From assembly GCF_005160265.1 (NCBI RefSeq), contig NZ_CP039865.1, positions 3,558,828 through 3,622,827 of the forward strand: a stretch of DNA of 64,000 nucleotides, given 5' to 3'. The notes beneath the pieces are model-generated. The model had not been told where the DNA came from, made no database searches, and saw only the letters and a list, made by a program, of their open reading frames with translations. Shown one piece after another: positions 21,379-32,325 of this stretch; the stretch's first letter is position 1; each line of letters begins with the position of its first letter. The stretch is from Phreatobacter aquaticus. Its GTDB lineage: Bacteria > Pseudomonadota > Alphaproteobacteria > Rhizobiales > Phreatobacteraceae. Position numbers and translations under genes: made by a program.

Positions 21379-21960
21379 GTGACCCGTCGCCTCTTCCTCG
21401 CCCAGGCGCTTGCCGCACCGACGCTTCTTTCCGGCCTTGCATCGGCCCATGCCCAGGCAATCCGCCTGCCGGCCGGCCTCGATGCCGAAAACACGCTCGT
21501 CATCGAGCTCAAGGACGGGCCGGTGATCATTCGCCTGCGGCCCGATCTCGCGCCGAAGCATGTCGAGCGCATCAAGGTTCTGGCCCGTCAGGGCTTCTAC
21601 AACGGCATCGTGTTCCACCGCGTGATCGAGGGCTTCATGGCCCAGACCGGCGATCCGCAGGGCACCGGCATGGGCGGCTCGCAGCTTCCGAATGTCCCCG
21701 CCGAGTTCTCGCGCGAGCCCTTCGTGCGCGGCACGCTCGGCATGGCGCGTTCGCAGTCGCCGAACTCGGCCAATTCGCAGTTCTTCATCTGCTTCGCCGA
21801 ATCCTCGTTCCTGAACGGCCAGTACACCGTGTTCGGCCAGGTCGTGCAGGGCATGGACCTCGTCGACAAGATCAAGCGCGGCGATCCGCGCGCCAATGGC
21901 ACGGTCTCCGCGCCGCCCGACCGCATGGTGCGCGTGCGCATCGCTTCCGACATCCGCTAA
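21379..21960 (+). CDS. Exported cyclophilin-type peptidyl-prolyl isomerase
   Basis: Catalyses cis-trans isomerisation of prolyl bonds, here in the periplasm. The protein is 193 aa. The GTG start gives a 26-residue signal peptide with a twin-arginine-like TRRLFLA motif and an AHAQA cleavage region. Cyclophilin core motifs are FHRVIEGFMAQTGDP and [11 protein letters not shown]. It lies 27 bases upstream of a second, leaderless cyclophilin of the same fold. Confidence 0.93.
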   Translation: MTRRLFLAQALAAPTLLSGLASAHAQAIRLPAGLDAENTLVIELKDGPVIIRLRPDLAPKHVERIKVLARQGFYNGIVFHRVIEGFMAQTGDPQGTGMGGSQLPNVPAEFSREPFVRGTLGMARSQSPNSANSQFFICFAESSFLNGQYTVFGQVVQGMDLVDKIKRGDPRANGTVSAPPDRMVRVRIASDIR

Positions 21961-21987
21961 TCGAAACACCCACCAAGGACTTGTCTT

Positions 21988-22488
21988 ATGGCCCTCGATC
22001 CCGAAAACACCATGATCCTCGAGACGACGAAGGGACGGGTGGTCATTGCCATGCGCCCGGATCTCGCTCCCGGCCACGTCGATCACATCAAGAAGCTCGT
22101 TCGCGAAGGCTTCTATGACGGCATCGTCTTCCACCGCGTCATCGACGGCTTCATGGCTCAGACCGGCTGCCCGCACGGCACCGGCACCGGCGGCTCGAAG
22201 TACCCGGACCTGAAGGCCGAGTTCAACGCCGAGCCCCATGTCCGCGGCATCACCTCGATGGCGCGTGCGCAGAACCCGAATTCGGCCAATTCGCAGTTCT
22301 TCATCGTGTTCGAGGACGCCCGCTTCCTCGACAAGCAGTACACCGTCTGGGGCAAGGTCGTGGACGGCATGGACAATGTCGACACGATCAAGCGCGGCGA
22401 GCCCGTGCGCGATCCCGACAAGATCGTGGTCGCCAAGATTGCGGCTGACGACACAGCCACCTATGGCGACGTCATCGCCAAGCTCTGA
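21988..22488 (+). CDS. Cytoplasmic cyclophilin-type peptidyl-prolyl isomerase
   Basis: Leaderless 166-aa counterpart of the gene before it. Core motifs [15 protein letters not shown] and [13 protein letters not shown] are intact. The two genes share the same strand with a 27-base gap and are similar over the whole domain, so they look like a tandem duplication split between cytosol and periplasm. A strong terminator follows. Confidence 0.93.
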   Translation: MALDPENTMILETTKGRVVIAMRPDLAPGHVDHIKKLVREGFYDGIVFHRVIDGFMAQTGCPHGTGTGGSKYPDLKAEFNAEPHVRGITSMARAQNPNSANSQFFIVFEDARFLDKQYTVWGKVVDGMDNVDTIKRGEPVRDPDKIVVAKIAADDTATYGDVIAKL

Positions 22489-22506
22489 TCCATCGTGTTA
22501 GGGACG

Positions 22507-22541
22507 CGGCGCCCGGAGCGATCCGGGCGCCGTTTTCTTTT
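22507..22541 (+). terminator. Rho-independent terminator between cyclophilin and queA
   Basis: Perfect 11-bp stem CGGCGCCCGGA / TCCGGGCGCCG (22507-22517, 22522-22532), loop GCGA, then TTTTCTTTT. It ends 18 bases before the queA start. Confidence 0.9.
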
Positions 22542-22559
22542 GTTCAGGCCCTGAGGCCC

Positions 22560-23630
22560 ATGCGCGTCGATCTGTTCGATTTCGACCTGCCGCCCGACCG
22601 GATCGCGCTCCGGCCGGCGAACCCGCGCGACTCCGCCCGGATGATGGTGGTCGGCGAGCAGGGGATCGACGATCGGATCATGCGCGACCTGCCGGATCTC
22701 CTGCAGCCCGGCGACGCGCTCGTGCTGAACGATACCCGCGTGATCCCGGCCCAGCTCGAGGGCATCCGCGAGCGCGACGGCCAGACCGCGACAATCTCGG
22801 CGACCCTGCACAAGCGGCTTGCCCCCGATCGCTGGCTCGCCTTCGTGCGTGGCGCCAAGAAACTGCATCCCGGTGACCGCGTCGAGTTTGGGGCCAAGGC
22901 CGAGGCCTGTCTGCTCGGCGCGCTGCCCGCGACCGTGATCTCCAAGGACGATGACGGCGTCGTCTTCGCCTTCGACTTGTCCGGCATTCATCTCGACGAA
23001 GCCATCGGCCGGGTCGGCCATGTGCCGCTTCCGCCCTATATCGCGTCCAAGCGTCCGGAGGACGCGCAGGACCGGCTCGATTACCAGACGGTCTTTGCCC
23101 GCGATGAGGGCTCGGTCGCAGCGCCCACGGCCGGGCTGCACCTGACGCCGGACCTGATGGAACGGCTGAAGGCCCGCGGCGTCGAACTGCATTTCGTCAC
23201 CCTGCATGTCGGTGCCGGCACCTTCCTGCCAGTGAAGGCCGACGATACGGCCGACCACCGGATGCATGCCGAGTTTGGCGAGGTAACGGCTGCTACCGCG
23301 GCAGCGCTGAATGCGGTGCATGCCCGCGGCAACCGGATCATCGCGGTCGGCACGACATCGCTGCGGCTGATCGAGAGCGCGGCGGCCGAGGATGGCACGA
23401 TCCATCCCTTTGCTGCCGAAACCGCCATCTTCATCACGCCGGGCTACCGGTTCCGCGCTGTCGACCGGCTGGTGACCAATTTTCACCTGCCGCGCTCCAC
23501 ACTGTTCATGCTGGTCTCGGCCTTTGCCGGGCTTGATCGCATGAGAGCGGCCTATGCCCGCGCCATCGAAACCGGCTATCGCTTCTATTCCTACGGCGAC
23601 GGCTCGCTGCTGACGCGCGCGGAGGCCTAA
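22560..23630 (+). CDS. queA: S-adenosylmethionine:tRNA ribosyltransferase-isomerase
   Basis: Converts preQ1 at the tRNA wobble position to epoxyqueuosine by transferring the ribosyl part of SAM. The protein is 356 aa. Family motifs include [13 protein letters not shown] near residue 57, [11 protein letters not shown] near 188, and VGAGTFLPV near 217. tgt begins six bases after the stop, so both queuosine genes are co-transcribed. Confidence 0.96.
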   Translation: MRVDLFDFDLPPDRIALRPANPRDSARMMVVGEQGIDDRIMRDLPDLLQPGDALVLNDTRVIPAQLEGIRERDGQTATISATLHKRLAPDRWLAFVRGAKKLHPGDRVEFGAKAEACLLGALPATVISKDDDGVVFAFDLSGIHLDEAIGRVGHVPLPPYIASKRPEDAQDRLDYQTVFARDEGSVAAPTAGLHLTPDLMERLKARGVELHFVTLHVGAGTFLPVKADDTADHRMHAEFGEVTAATAAALNAVHARGNRIIAVGTTSLRLIESAAAEDGTIHPFAAETAIFITPGYRFRAVDRLVTNFHLPRSTLFMLVSAFAGLDRMRAAYARAIETGYRFYSYGDGSLLTRAEA

Positions 23631-23636
23631 GATCCC

Positions 23637-24782
23637 GTGACCGATCCGACCGGCTTTTCCTTCGAGATCACCGCCCGCGATGGCGCTGCCCGCACCGGCC
23701 TCATCACCACGCCGCGCGGACACATCCGCACGCCCGCCTTCATGCCGGTCGGCACCCAGGCGACGGTGAAGGGCATGTATATGGATCAGGTCAAGGCGCT
23801 CGGTGCCGACGTGATCCTCGGCAACACCTATCATCTCATGCTGCGGCCGGGAGCCGAACGGGTCGCGGCGCTCGGCGGTCTCCATCAGTTCGGCGGCTGG
23901 AAGGGTCCGATCCTCACCGATTCCGGCGGCTTCCAGGTCATGTCGCTGGCCAAGCTCCGCAAGCTGACGGAACAGGGCGTCACCTTTGCCAGCCATATCG
24001 ACGGCTCCCGCTTCGAGCTGACGCCGGAGCGCTCGATCGAGATCCAGGGCCTGCTCGGCGCCGATATCCAGATGCAGCTCGACGAATGTGTGTCGCTGCC
24101 GAACGACCGCGCGACGATCGAGAAGTCCACGCATCTGTCGCTGCGCTGGGCCGAGCGCTCGAAACGCGCCTTCGAGACCCAACCGAAGGGCAGGGCGCTG
24201 TTCGGCATCGTCCAGGGCGGCGATATCCCGGATCTCCGTGTCGAGAGCGCCAAGGCGCTGACCGACATGGACTTTCCCGGCTATTCGATCGGCGGACTGG
24301 CGGTCGGCGAGCCGCAGGCGGTGATGCTCGCCATGATCGAGACGGTCATGCCGCATCTGCCCGATGCCAAGCCGCATTACCTGATGGGTGTCGGCACGCC
24401 GGACGACCTGCTGGGCGCAGTGGCGTGCGGCGTCGACATGTTCGATTGCGTCATGCCGACCCGCAATGGCCGTCACGGCCAGGCCTTTTCGCGCTTCGGC
24501 AAGATCAATTTCCGCAATGCCCGCCACGCCGCCGATCCCCGGCCGATCGACGAGGCGTCATCCTGCCCCGCAGCGCGCGACTATTCCCGCGCATATCTGC
24601 ACCATCTGATCCGCACAGAGGAAATGCTCGGCTCGATGCTCGTGACCTGGATCAACCTCGCCTATTACCAGGACCTGATGGCAGGAGCTCGTGCGGCGAT
24701 CGCCGCCGGCCGCTACGCCGATTATGCGGCGGAGGTTCGCGAAGGCTGGGCTCGGGGCGATATCGAGCCTATGGCGGTGTAG
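23637..24782 (+). CDS. tgt: tRNA-guanine transglycosylase, altered zinc site
   Basis: Exchanges guanine for preQ1 at position 34 of GUN-anticodon tRNAs. The protein is 381 aa with a GTG start. The catalytic Asp95 is in LTDSGGFQ and the nucleophile region reads [14 protein letters not shown]. The zinc motif of the E. coli enzyme (Cys302-x-Cys304-x2-Cys307) reads Ser308-x-Cys310-x2-Ala313 here, so two of three cysteine ligands are missing. As I recall it, related Rhizobiales enzymes share this change. Confidence 0.95.
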   Translation: MTDPTGFSFEITARDGAARTGLITTPRGHIRTPAFMPVGTQATVKGMYMDQVKALGADVILGNTYHLMLRPGAERVAALGGLHQFGGWKGPILTDSGGFQVMSLAKLRKLTEQGVTFASHIDGSRFELTPERSIEIQGLLGADIQMQLDECVSLPNDRATIEKSTHLSLRWAERSKRAFETQPKGRALFGIVQGGDIPDLRVESAKALTDMDFPGYSIGGLAVGEPQAVMLAMIETVMPHLPDAKPHYLMGVGTPDDLLGAVACGVDMFDCVMPTRNGRHGQAFSRFGKINFRNARHAADPRPIDEASSCPAARDYSRAYLHHLIRTEEMLGSMLVTWINLAYYQDLMAGARAAIAAGRYADYAAEVREGWARGDIEPMAV

Positions 24783-24867
24783 CAGCGCTTGCTTTGGCGC
24801 GAATGGTGTGTCTGGCGGAGCTTGGCCTGTTGGCCCGGCTTTGGCACGTTCGAGCAGCTGGCGCACT

Positions 24868-24898
24868 CTTCACCTCGCCCCGTTGGGGAGAGGTGAAG
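24868..24898. repeat. Hairpin repeat of REP-like type
   Basis: Inverted repeat CTTCACCTC / GAGGTGAAG (24868-24876, 24890-24898) with inner CCCC/GGGG and loop GTT. It resembles short palindromic elements scattered between genes in many Rhizobiales genomes. Only one copy is visible here. It lies in the convergent gap between tgt and ppk2, so it may also act in termination. Confidence 0.5.
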
Positions 24899-24964
24899 GC
24901 CGCGCGCGCCGGATGATCAGAAAGCTCGACCATCATCGCCTGCCGGCAGACAGACAACTGCCCA

Positions 24965-25786
24965 TCACGGAATCTCGAAATCCGACGCCTTCCACGGCAC
25001 CTTCGGATAGTGCGGATCCATGTTCTCCAGCGTATCGCGCACCACCGCCGCCACAATGCAGTTGCGCGCCCATTTGCGGTCGGCCGGCACGATGTGCCAA
25101 GGCGCGTGCTCGGTGGAGCAGCGCCCGAGCGCCAGCTCATAGGCCTTCTGGAACTCGCCCCAGAGCAGGCGGTCTTCCAGGTCGCCGGCATTGAACTTCC
25201 AATGCTTGGTCTTGTCGTCGAGCCGCTCCTGCAGGCGCTCCGCCTGCTCCTTCTTCGAGATGTGCAGCATGAATTTCAGGATGATCGTGCCATTGTCGAC
25301 CAGGAGCTTCTCGAAGGCGTTGATCTGGTCATAGCGCGCCTCGATGGCCTCCTTCGGCGCGAATTTCCGCACGCGGGCGATCAGCACATCCTCGTAATGC
25401 GAGCGGTTGAAGATGCCGATCGTGCCGCGCCTTGGGGCGGCATGGTGCACGCGCCAGAGATAATCGCGTGCCAGTTCGTCCTCGCTCGGCTTCTTGAAGG
25501 CCGTCACCGAGACCCCGAGCGGGCCGGTCTGGTTGAACACGCCGCGGATCGTGCCGTCCTTGCCGGCCGTGTCGGTGCCCTGCAGGACAACCAGCAGCGA
25601 GCGCTTGCCTTCGGCATAGAGCCGGTCCTGCAGCCGGTCGATCTCGACGATATCCTCAGCCAGTTGGGCGCGTGCCTTGTCCTCCTTGCCGAGGAAATCG
25701 ACCTCGCGCGGGTCGATCCGGTCGAGCTTCACCTTGCCGCCGGGCTTCACGACGAGATGCTTGATGTGCTTCGGGCAGGAATGCAT
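24965..25786 (-). CDS. PPK2-family polyphosphate kinase
   Basis: Transfers phosphate between polyphosphate and nucleotides. The protein is 273 aa. Walker A is QGTDTAGKDGTI (about residues 69-80). The lid region has FNRSHYEDVL, and the C-terminal APWHIVPADRKWARN motif is typical. The DTAGKD variant suggests the nucleotide mono/diphosphate-phosphorylating subclass, but this is not certain. Monocistronic and convergent with tgt. Confidence 0.9.
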   Translation of the reverse strand: MHSCPKHIKHLVVKPGGKVKLDRIDPREVDFLGKEDKARAQLAEDIVEIDRLQDRLYAEGKRSLLVVLQGTDTAGKDGTIRGVFNQTGPLGVSVTAFKKPSEDELARDYLWRVHHAAPRRGTIGIFNRSHYEDVLIARVRKFAPKEAIEARYDQINAFEKLLVDNGTIILKFMLHISKKEQAERLQERLDDKTKHWKFNAGDLEDRLLWGEFQKAYELALGRCSTEHAPWHIVPADRKWARNCIVAAVVRDTLENMDPHYPKVPWKASDFEIP

Positions 25787-25976
25787 GGGAACACCATTTG
25801 TCGAAACGCCTCAGCCATTGATCAGCCGGCAATGGGCCTTTGGCAAGGGCAGAGCATTGTGGATGGTCACGGCCCTGTGATGGGTGATCGCCAACGCGGT
25901 GCATCCGGGAATGGTTCCCACGGGTTTCCACGTCACAAGCGGCCGTCTGGGCCGCGTCAGGGACGGGAGCCCCACC

Positions 25977-26336
25977 ATGCGCACGACATCGATCTTCCTG
26001 ATTGCAGCGGCAACGATCGGCTTGGCAACAGCGGCATCCGCACAGTCCTATGACAGTTGGCCGGTGCTGCAGAACCCGTTTCCGAGCACGGGCGGCGGCG
26101 GCTTCATGATCGATGGCTATGATCCGGTGGTGGCCGACGGCCGGTGCCGGACCAATTTCAGCGCCATCGATCCCAACGGCACGGTCTACCGCAACCGCGT
26201 GGTGTTCGACGCCGTTCCGACCGAGGGCGGGATCCTCTGCACCAACGGCCGTTGGCAGGCGCTCGATGGCAGCGCAGCTGGCACGACGCCGTTCCAGGTC
26301 TTCATCAAGGACGGGGTGGTGCGCCGGCTACCCTGA
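25977..26336 (+). CDS. Small secreted protein of unknown function
   Basis: A 119-aa protein I do not recognise. A clear signal peptide (residues 1-24, ending ATAASAQS) precedes a short soluble domain with two cysteines (DGRCRTN and GGILCTN) that could form a disulfide, and a C-terminal beta-rich segment. I start at ATG 25977; the longer in-frame start would bury the signal peptide. It is convergent with the DUF2937 gene, whose stop lies only four bases away. Confidence 0.75.
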   Translation: MRTTSIFLIAAATIGLATAASAQSYDSWPVLQNPFPSTGGGGFMIDGYDPVVADGRCRTNFSAIDPNGTVYRNRVVFDAVPTEGGILCTNGRWQALDGSAAGTTPFQVFIKDGVVRRLP

Positions 26337-26340
26337 CCGG

Positions 26341-26841
26341 CTAGCGCTTGTAGACGACCTTGCGGCGGCGCTGGATCGGCGCGATCAGCATCCGTCCGCC
26401 GAGCCAGCCGGCGCCGAAACCGGACAATGCCAGGACCAGCCCTTCGACCGTCACCGGCACGGCCGGCTCGAAGGCCTGCGCCGCGCGTCGGGCGATGTCG
26501 GGGTCATGGTTCTGCGCAAAACTGGCGATCCGCCAGAAGGGACCGGCCGCCTCGTAGTCCTGCAACTGCTTCTGCAGCGTGCCGACACGGACGATATCGC
26601 CGCTGATCGCCTCGCCGCGCTCGCGCACGAACGGATCGGCATTGGCGGTCAGCCGCCGGATGCCCTCATCGCGGCTGATATGGGAGCGCGCCGCATCGGC
26701 GTCGAACTCGGCGATGATCCGCGCGAGCTCGTCGATCGCGCCGCCCAGCCGCTGCCGGTATTGCTGGGCAAATTCCGGCAATTGGGAAGCGGCCACGCCG
26801 GCAAACAGGGCCAGGAAGAAGACGATCCGCCTGAGGATCAT
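26341..26841 (-). CDS. DUF2937-family membrane protein
   Basis: A 166-aa protein with an N-terminal hydrophobic segment (residues 5-20), a long helical periplasmic or cytosolic middle, a second hydrophobic stretch near residues 130-150 (GLVLALSGFGAGWLGG) and a basic tail. The pattern fits DUF2937, function unknown. The conserved start MILRRIVFF and the FAQQYRQRLGG region support it. Confidence 0.75.
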   Translation of the reverse strand: MILRRIVFFLALFAGVAASQLPEFAQQYRQRLGGAIDELARIIAEFDADAARSHISRDEGIRRLTANADPFVRERGEAISGDIVRVGTLQKQLQDYEAAGPFWRIASFAQNHDPDIARRAAQAFEPAVPVTVEGLVLALSGFGAGWLGGRMLIAPIQRRRKVVYKR

Positions 26842-26893
26842 CGCGGCCTCCGGGTTGGCGGGGCCGGCTTGTTCGGGCCGGCCCGCATGAGGG

Positions 26894-27307
26894 TCACATC
26901 GCCTCGAAGCGAATGTCCTGCGCGCCTTCCAGCAGCACCTTGCGGCCGAGCGCGTAGAGGTTTTCCAGCCCGGTGGTCAGCGTGAGGAAGTGGTTGCCGG
27001 AGAGCTGGCCGGCCTTGGAGGCGAACTGCACACCGCCATAGGCGAGCAGGATCTCGGTTTCGCTGACCCCACCCGGATAGAGGATGAAATGGCCCGGCGC
27101 CGGATAGCTGGTGTTGTTCTCGTAGCCCACGCCGAAATCGAGATCGCCCAGCGGCACCCACACGCCTTCGCCGCTCCAGCGCACATGGATGATCTTCGAA
27201 ACGAAGGGCAGGTGCTTGATGAAGGCCGCGCAGGTCTTTGGCGCGGCTTCCGTCTCGAGCTTGCCGGTGAAGGTGAACGGGCCGGCGGTGACTTTCAGGA
27301 TCGACAT
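26894..27307 (-). CDS. DUF3830 protein (cyclophilin-like fold)
   Basis: A 137-aa cytoplasmic protein. The segments AAPKTCAAFIKHLPF, HVRWSGEGVWVPLG and the PGGVSETEILLAYGG region match DUF3830, a small cyclophilin-like fold of unknown activity. DUF3830 genes often sit near amidohydrolases and amino-acid transporters. I start at MSILKVTAG (27307), because the 28 upstream codons are Arg-rich shadow sequence. It lies 84 bases downstream of hutC on the same strand and could be co-transcribed with it. Confidence 0.75.
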   Translation of the reverse strand: MSILKVTAGPFTFTGKLETEAAPKTCAAFIKHLPFVSKIIHVRWSGEGVWVPLGDLDFGVGYENNTSYPAPGHFILYPGGVSETEILLAYGGVQFASKAGQLSGNHFLTLTTGLENLYALGRKVLLEGAQDIRFEAM

Positions 27308-27391
27308 TGCGGTCTCCAAGGGGGCGTCGCGTCGACGCCGACAGGTTGGGCGGCGAAAGTGCCGTGTGCCGGGCGTTCGCGCAAGCCTCAC

Positions 27392-28117
27392 TCAGCTCTG
27401 GAACGGCGTGAAAACCGCGACAAGCTCATTGGCATCGCCGGGATAGGCGAGTTCCACCGAGGTTACGGGGCAGCCATCGCTCCAGGTTCGGCGCTCGATG
27501 ACGAGACAGGCAGTGCCATGTGAGAGCGATAGCGCCTCGGCGGTGGCCGCATCGGCCCCGACCGCGCGTATCCGGTGTTCGGCAGCGGTCCACGGCACGC
27601 GCGCCTTCAGCCAGGTGCCGGGAGGCAGATCGAGGAAGGGCTCGGACGTGGCGTCGGGAACGGTTGCGAGATCGATGATCCGCCGTTCGAGGCAGAAGGG
27701 CCGGCTGCCGGCAAAATGGCGCACGTGCAGGACCAGAACCGAGGTCGGACCCTCATGGATGAGCCGCTTCAGATCGGACTTGGTGGCAAGCCGCGTCGCG
27801 CGGCTCAGGACTTCGAAACGATAGGGCACGCCCAGCGCGGCCACTTCCGCGCCGATATCGGGAATGGCGAGTACGGCCGATTGGGCAGGTGGCTGCGACA
27901 CGAAACTGCCGGCCTTGCGCCGCCGCTCAATCAGGCCTGCTCGTGCAAGCTCGCCCAAAGCCTTGTTCATCGTCATGCGCGAACAACCATAGGCGAGCGC
28001 AAGCTCTTCCTCCGCCGGCAACTTGTACCCCGGCGGCCATTCCCCGGACCGTATCCGCCCCTCGATCTCGCCGAGGATGCGCTGATGCAGGGACAGAGGA
28101 GGGGAGGAGGCGTTCAT
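27392..28117 (-). CDS. hutC: Histidine utilization repressor HutC
   Basis: GntR-family repressor of histidine catabolism; urocanate is the usual inducer. The protein is 241 aa. The winged-helix N-terminus spans residues 8-75 (LPAEEELALAYGCSRMTMNKAL), followed by a UTRA ligand domain. It is divergent from hutH, and the shared gap holds a palindrome that overlaps the hutH -10, consistent with autoregulation. Confidence 0.93.
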   Translation of the reverse strand: MNASSPPLSLHQRILGEIEGRIRSGEWPPGYKLPAEEELALAYGCSRMTMNKALGELARAGLIERRRKAGSFVSQPPAQSAVLAIPDIGAEVAALGVPYRFEVLSRATRLATKSDLKRLIHEGPTSVLVLHVRHFAGSRPFCLERRIIDLATVPDATSEPFLDLPPGTWLKARVPWTAAEHRIRAVGADAATAEALSLSHGTACLVIERRTWSDGCPVTSVELAYPGDANELVAVFTPFQS

Positions 28118-28147
28118 GATTTTCCGTTGAGAGGCGGCCGGAACGGC

Positions 28148-28178
28148 TTGTCATCGCCATCGTTATGTCTATACATAA
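28148..28178 (+). promoter_or_regulatory. hutH promoter and HutC operator
   Basis: TTGTCA (28148-28153), 16-bp spacer, TATACA (28170-28175). The inverted repeat TTATGT-CTAT-ACATAA (28163-28178) overlaps the -10 and resembles the HutC site pattern TGTATATACA described in Pseudomonas. Confidence 0.65.
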
Positions 28179-28226
28179 TAACATGAGATGAACGCGCCTG
28201 CCAGCGCGATGACAGGAGTGATCCTC

Positions 28227-29767
28227 ATGCCGGACATCGTGCTGCATCCTGGACAGACCCCACTTGCCGACTGGCGCGCGATCTATCGCCATGCCGGCGC
28301 ACGGCTCGACGGCGCCTGCTGGCCGAAGGTCGAGGCCGCCGCTGCCGCCGTTGCCCGCATCGTCGCCAAGGGTGAGCCGGTCTATGGGATCAATACCGGC
28401 TTTGGAAAACTGGCCAGTGTGCGCATCGAGGCGGCCGATCTCGCTACTCTGCAGCGGAACATCGTGCTCTCCCATGCCGCTGGCGTCGGCGAACCCATGG
28501 CGCCCGCTGTGGTCCGCCTGATGATGGCGCTGAAGCTCGCAAGCCTCGCCCAGGGCGCCTCCGGTATCCGGCCGGCCACGTTGCAACTGCTCGAAGCCAT
28601 GCTGGTCAAGGACGTCATCCCCTTCGTGCCCTGCCAGGGGTCGGTGGGTGCGTCCGGCGACCTCGCGCCGCTCGCCCATATGACGGCGGTGATGATCGGG
28701 GTTGGGCGTGCGCTCACCCCCGAGGGTTGGGTTTCGGCGGAAGAGGCGCTCGGCAGGGCAGGGCTCACGCCTGCCGAACTTGGTCCCAAGGAAGGCCTGG
28801 CGCTGCTCAACGGCACGCAATTCTCCACCGCCTATGCACTGGCCGGCCTGTTCGAAGCGGAAGTGCTGTTCCAGTCGGCCCTCGTCACTGGCGCGCTATC
28901 GACCGATGCCGCCAAGGGCTCGGATGCGCCCTTCGACCCGCGCATCCATGCGCTGCGCCGCCATCGCGGCCAGATCGAGACCGCCGATACCCTGCGTGCC
29001 CTGATGGCTGGGAGCGCCATCCGCGCCTCCCATCTCGTCGGCGACGAGCGCGTGCAGGATCCCTATTGCCTGCGCTGCCAGCCGCAGGTGATGGGGGCTG
29101 CGCTGGACATCCTGCGCCAAGCGGCCGCAACGCTGGAGACCGAGGCCAATGGTGTCTCCGACAATCCGCTGATCTTCCCGGAGGACGACACGGCGCTGTC
29201 CGGCGGCAATTTCCACGCTGAACCGGTGGCCTTCGCCGCCGACATGATCGCCTTGGCCGTCTGCGAGATCGGCTCGCTCGCCGAGCGGCGCATCGCCATG
29301 CTTGTCGATCCGGCACTCTCCGGCCTGCCGGCTTTCCTCACCCCGAGGCCCGGGCTCAATTCCGGTTTCATGATCCCGCAGGTGACGGCGGCGGCGCTGG
29401 TCTCCGAGAACAAGCAGCGCGCCTATCCGGCGAGCGTCGATTCAATCCCGACCTCCGCCAACCAGGAGGATCATGTCTCCATGGCCGCCCATGGCGCCCG
29501 CCGGCTGATCCCCATGGTGGAGAATGCCTCCGCCGTCATCGCCATCGAATTGCTGGCCGCCGCACAAGGCTGCGACTTCCATCAGCCGCTCGCCTCCAGC
29601 AGCCCACTTGAAGCCGTGCGCCGGCTCGTCAGGTCGCAAGTGCCGACCCTTGACCACGACCGGCACTTCCATCCCGATATGGCCGCAGCCATCGATCTCG
29701 TCCGCACCGGCGCGGTCGCCAGCGCCGTCGCGCCCCTCCATCTCCCCGTCCTGTCCGGAGCCGCCTC

Positions 29768-29771
<4 letters not shown>
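28227..29771 (+). CDS. hutH: Histidine ammonia-lyase
   Basis: First step of histidine degradation: releases ammonia to give urocanate. The protein is 514 aa. The Ala-Ser-Gly triad that cyclises to the MIO cofactor is at residues 142-144 ([10 protein letters not shown]), the same numbers as in Pseudomonas putida HutH. That supports the start at 28227, which also has AGGAG eight bases upstream; starts at 28188 and 28209 lack this. The stop overlaps hutU by four bases (ATGA). Confidence 0.97.
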
Positions 29772-31435
<1,664 letters not shown>

Positions 31436-31452
31436 GCCTGCTGAAACAGAAA

Positions 31453-31472
31453 AGGCCGCCCGAGGGCGGCCT
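31453..31472. terminator. Bidirectional terminator between hutU and the beta-barrel gene
   Basis: Stem AGGCCGCC / GGCGGCCT with loop CGAG (31453-31472). It is preceded by AAAA, giving a U-rich tail on the minus strand, and followed by CTCTTC. The genes on either side converge. Confidence 0.75.
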
Positions 31473-31496
31473 CTTCGATGCACGACCAAGCTTTGG

Positions 31497-32189
31497 TCAG
31501 TAGCGAGCGACGACGGCCGACGGACCCGTCGAGAACAGATAGTTCACGCCCAGCTTGACCGTATGCACATCGGACTGAACCGTGCCCACATAGATGGGAC
31601 CGAGGGTGCGCGTGCCGAAATTGTAGTAGTTATATTCGATCTTGGCGGTCCAGTTCTGCGTGATCGCATATTCGTAGCCGGCGCCAAGGGTCCAGCCGAC
31701 CCGGCTATATTTCTCCGCTACCCCGCCGATCGTTGTTGCGAAGGAAGCGCCCTGGAAGCCGAGACCGCCAGTCAGGTAGAAGAGCGACCGGTCGACAGCA
31801 ACGCCGGCCCGCGTGCGCAGGGAGCCGAGCATATGTGTCCTATAGAGGACGTCATTGTTGAAGACATTCACGTTCCGGCCTGAGATCGCAGCAAAGGCGA
31901 GATCGGCTTCGACGCCCAGAACGATGTTGTTGACCTGGTAATTGAAGCCAAGCTGGCCACCGATCAGCGGCCCCGATGTATTGGCAGGAAACGGCCCAAG
32001 CCCCGGGTCAATGCCAGTGCTGCGACCAAAGCCGTAGCCGGCATGGGCGCCGATATAGAACCCGGTCCAGTTGAACGCCGGAGCGACCACGGCCGCCGCG
32101 ACCGGAGACCGCGGCGCACCCAGATCGGCAGCAGCGGCGGCGCCTGCGAATGCGACCAGTGCGGTGCTGGCGAGCAGAATGGATTTCAT
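31497..32189 (-). CDS. Outer-membrane beta-barrel protein (Omp25/31-like)
   Basis: A 230-aa outer-membrane protein. The signal peptide spans residues 1-21 (ending AGAAAAADL). An eight-stranded barrel pattern follows, with the family's opening WTGFYIGAHAGYGFG near residue 42 and a C-terminal aromatic residue (VVARY). Resembles Omp25/Omp31 proteins of Rhizobiales. I start at MKSILLAS (32189), since the 18 codons upstream do not form a signal sequence. Monocistronic. Confidence 0.88.
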   Translation of the reverse strand: MKSILLASTALVAFAGAAAAADLGAPRSPVAAAVVAPAFNWTGFYIGAHAGYGFGRSTGIDPGLGPFPANTSGPLIGGQLGFNYQVNNIVLGVEADLAFAAISGRNVNVFNNDVLYRTHMLGSLRTRAGVAVDRSLFYLTGGLGFQGASFATTIGGVAEKYSRVGWTLGAGYEYAITQNWTAKIEYNYYNFGTRTLGPIYVGTVQSDVHTVKLGVNYLFSTGPSAVVARY

Positions 32190-32325
32190 CGGAGAGCCCT
32201 CGTTGCTGATACCGATAGAAGATCGAAACGCCGATTTGCACAAGACAGGTAGCGTCCCGTAACGTCAATTGACTTTGAATGTTGCCGCGCAGACACGGAT
32301 ACTGGGTTGGCACGCTGCCGCGGCA

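Noticed and set aside
22461-24527. Antisense open frame (688 aa) opposite queA-tgt
   Set aside because: Shadow of conserved queA and tgt; it also spans the strong terminator before queA.
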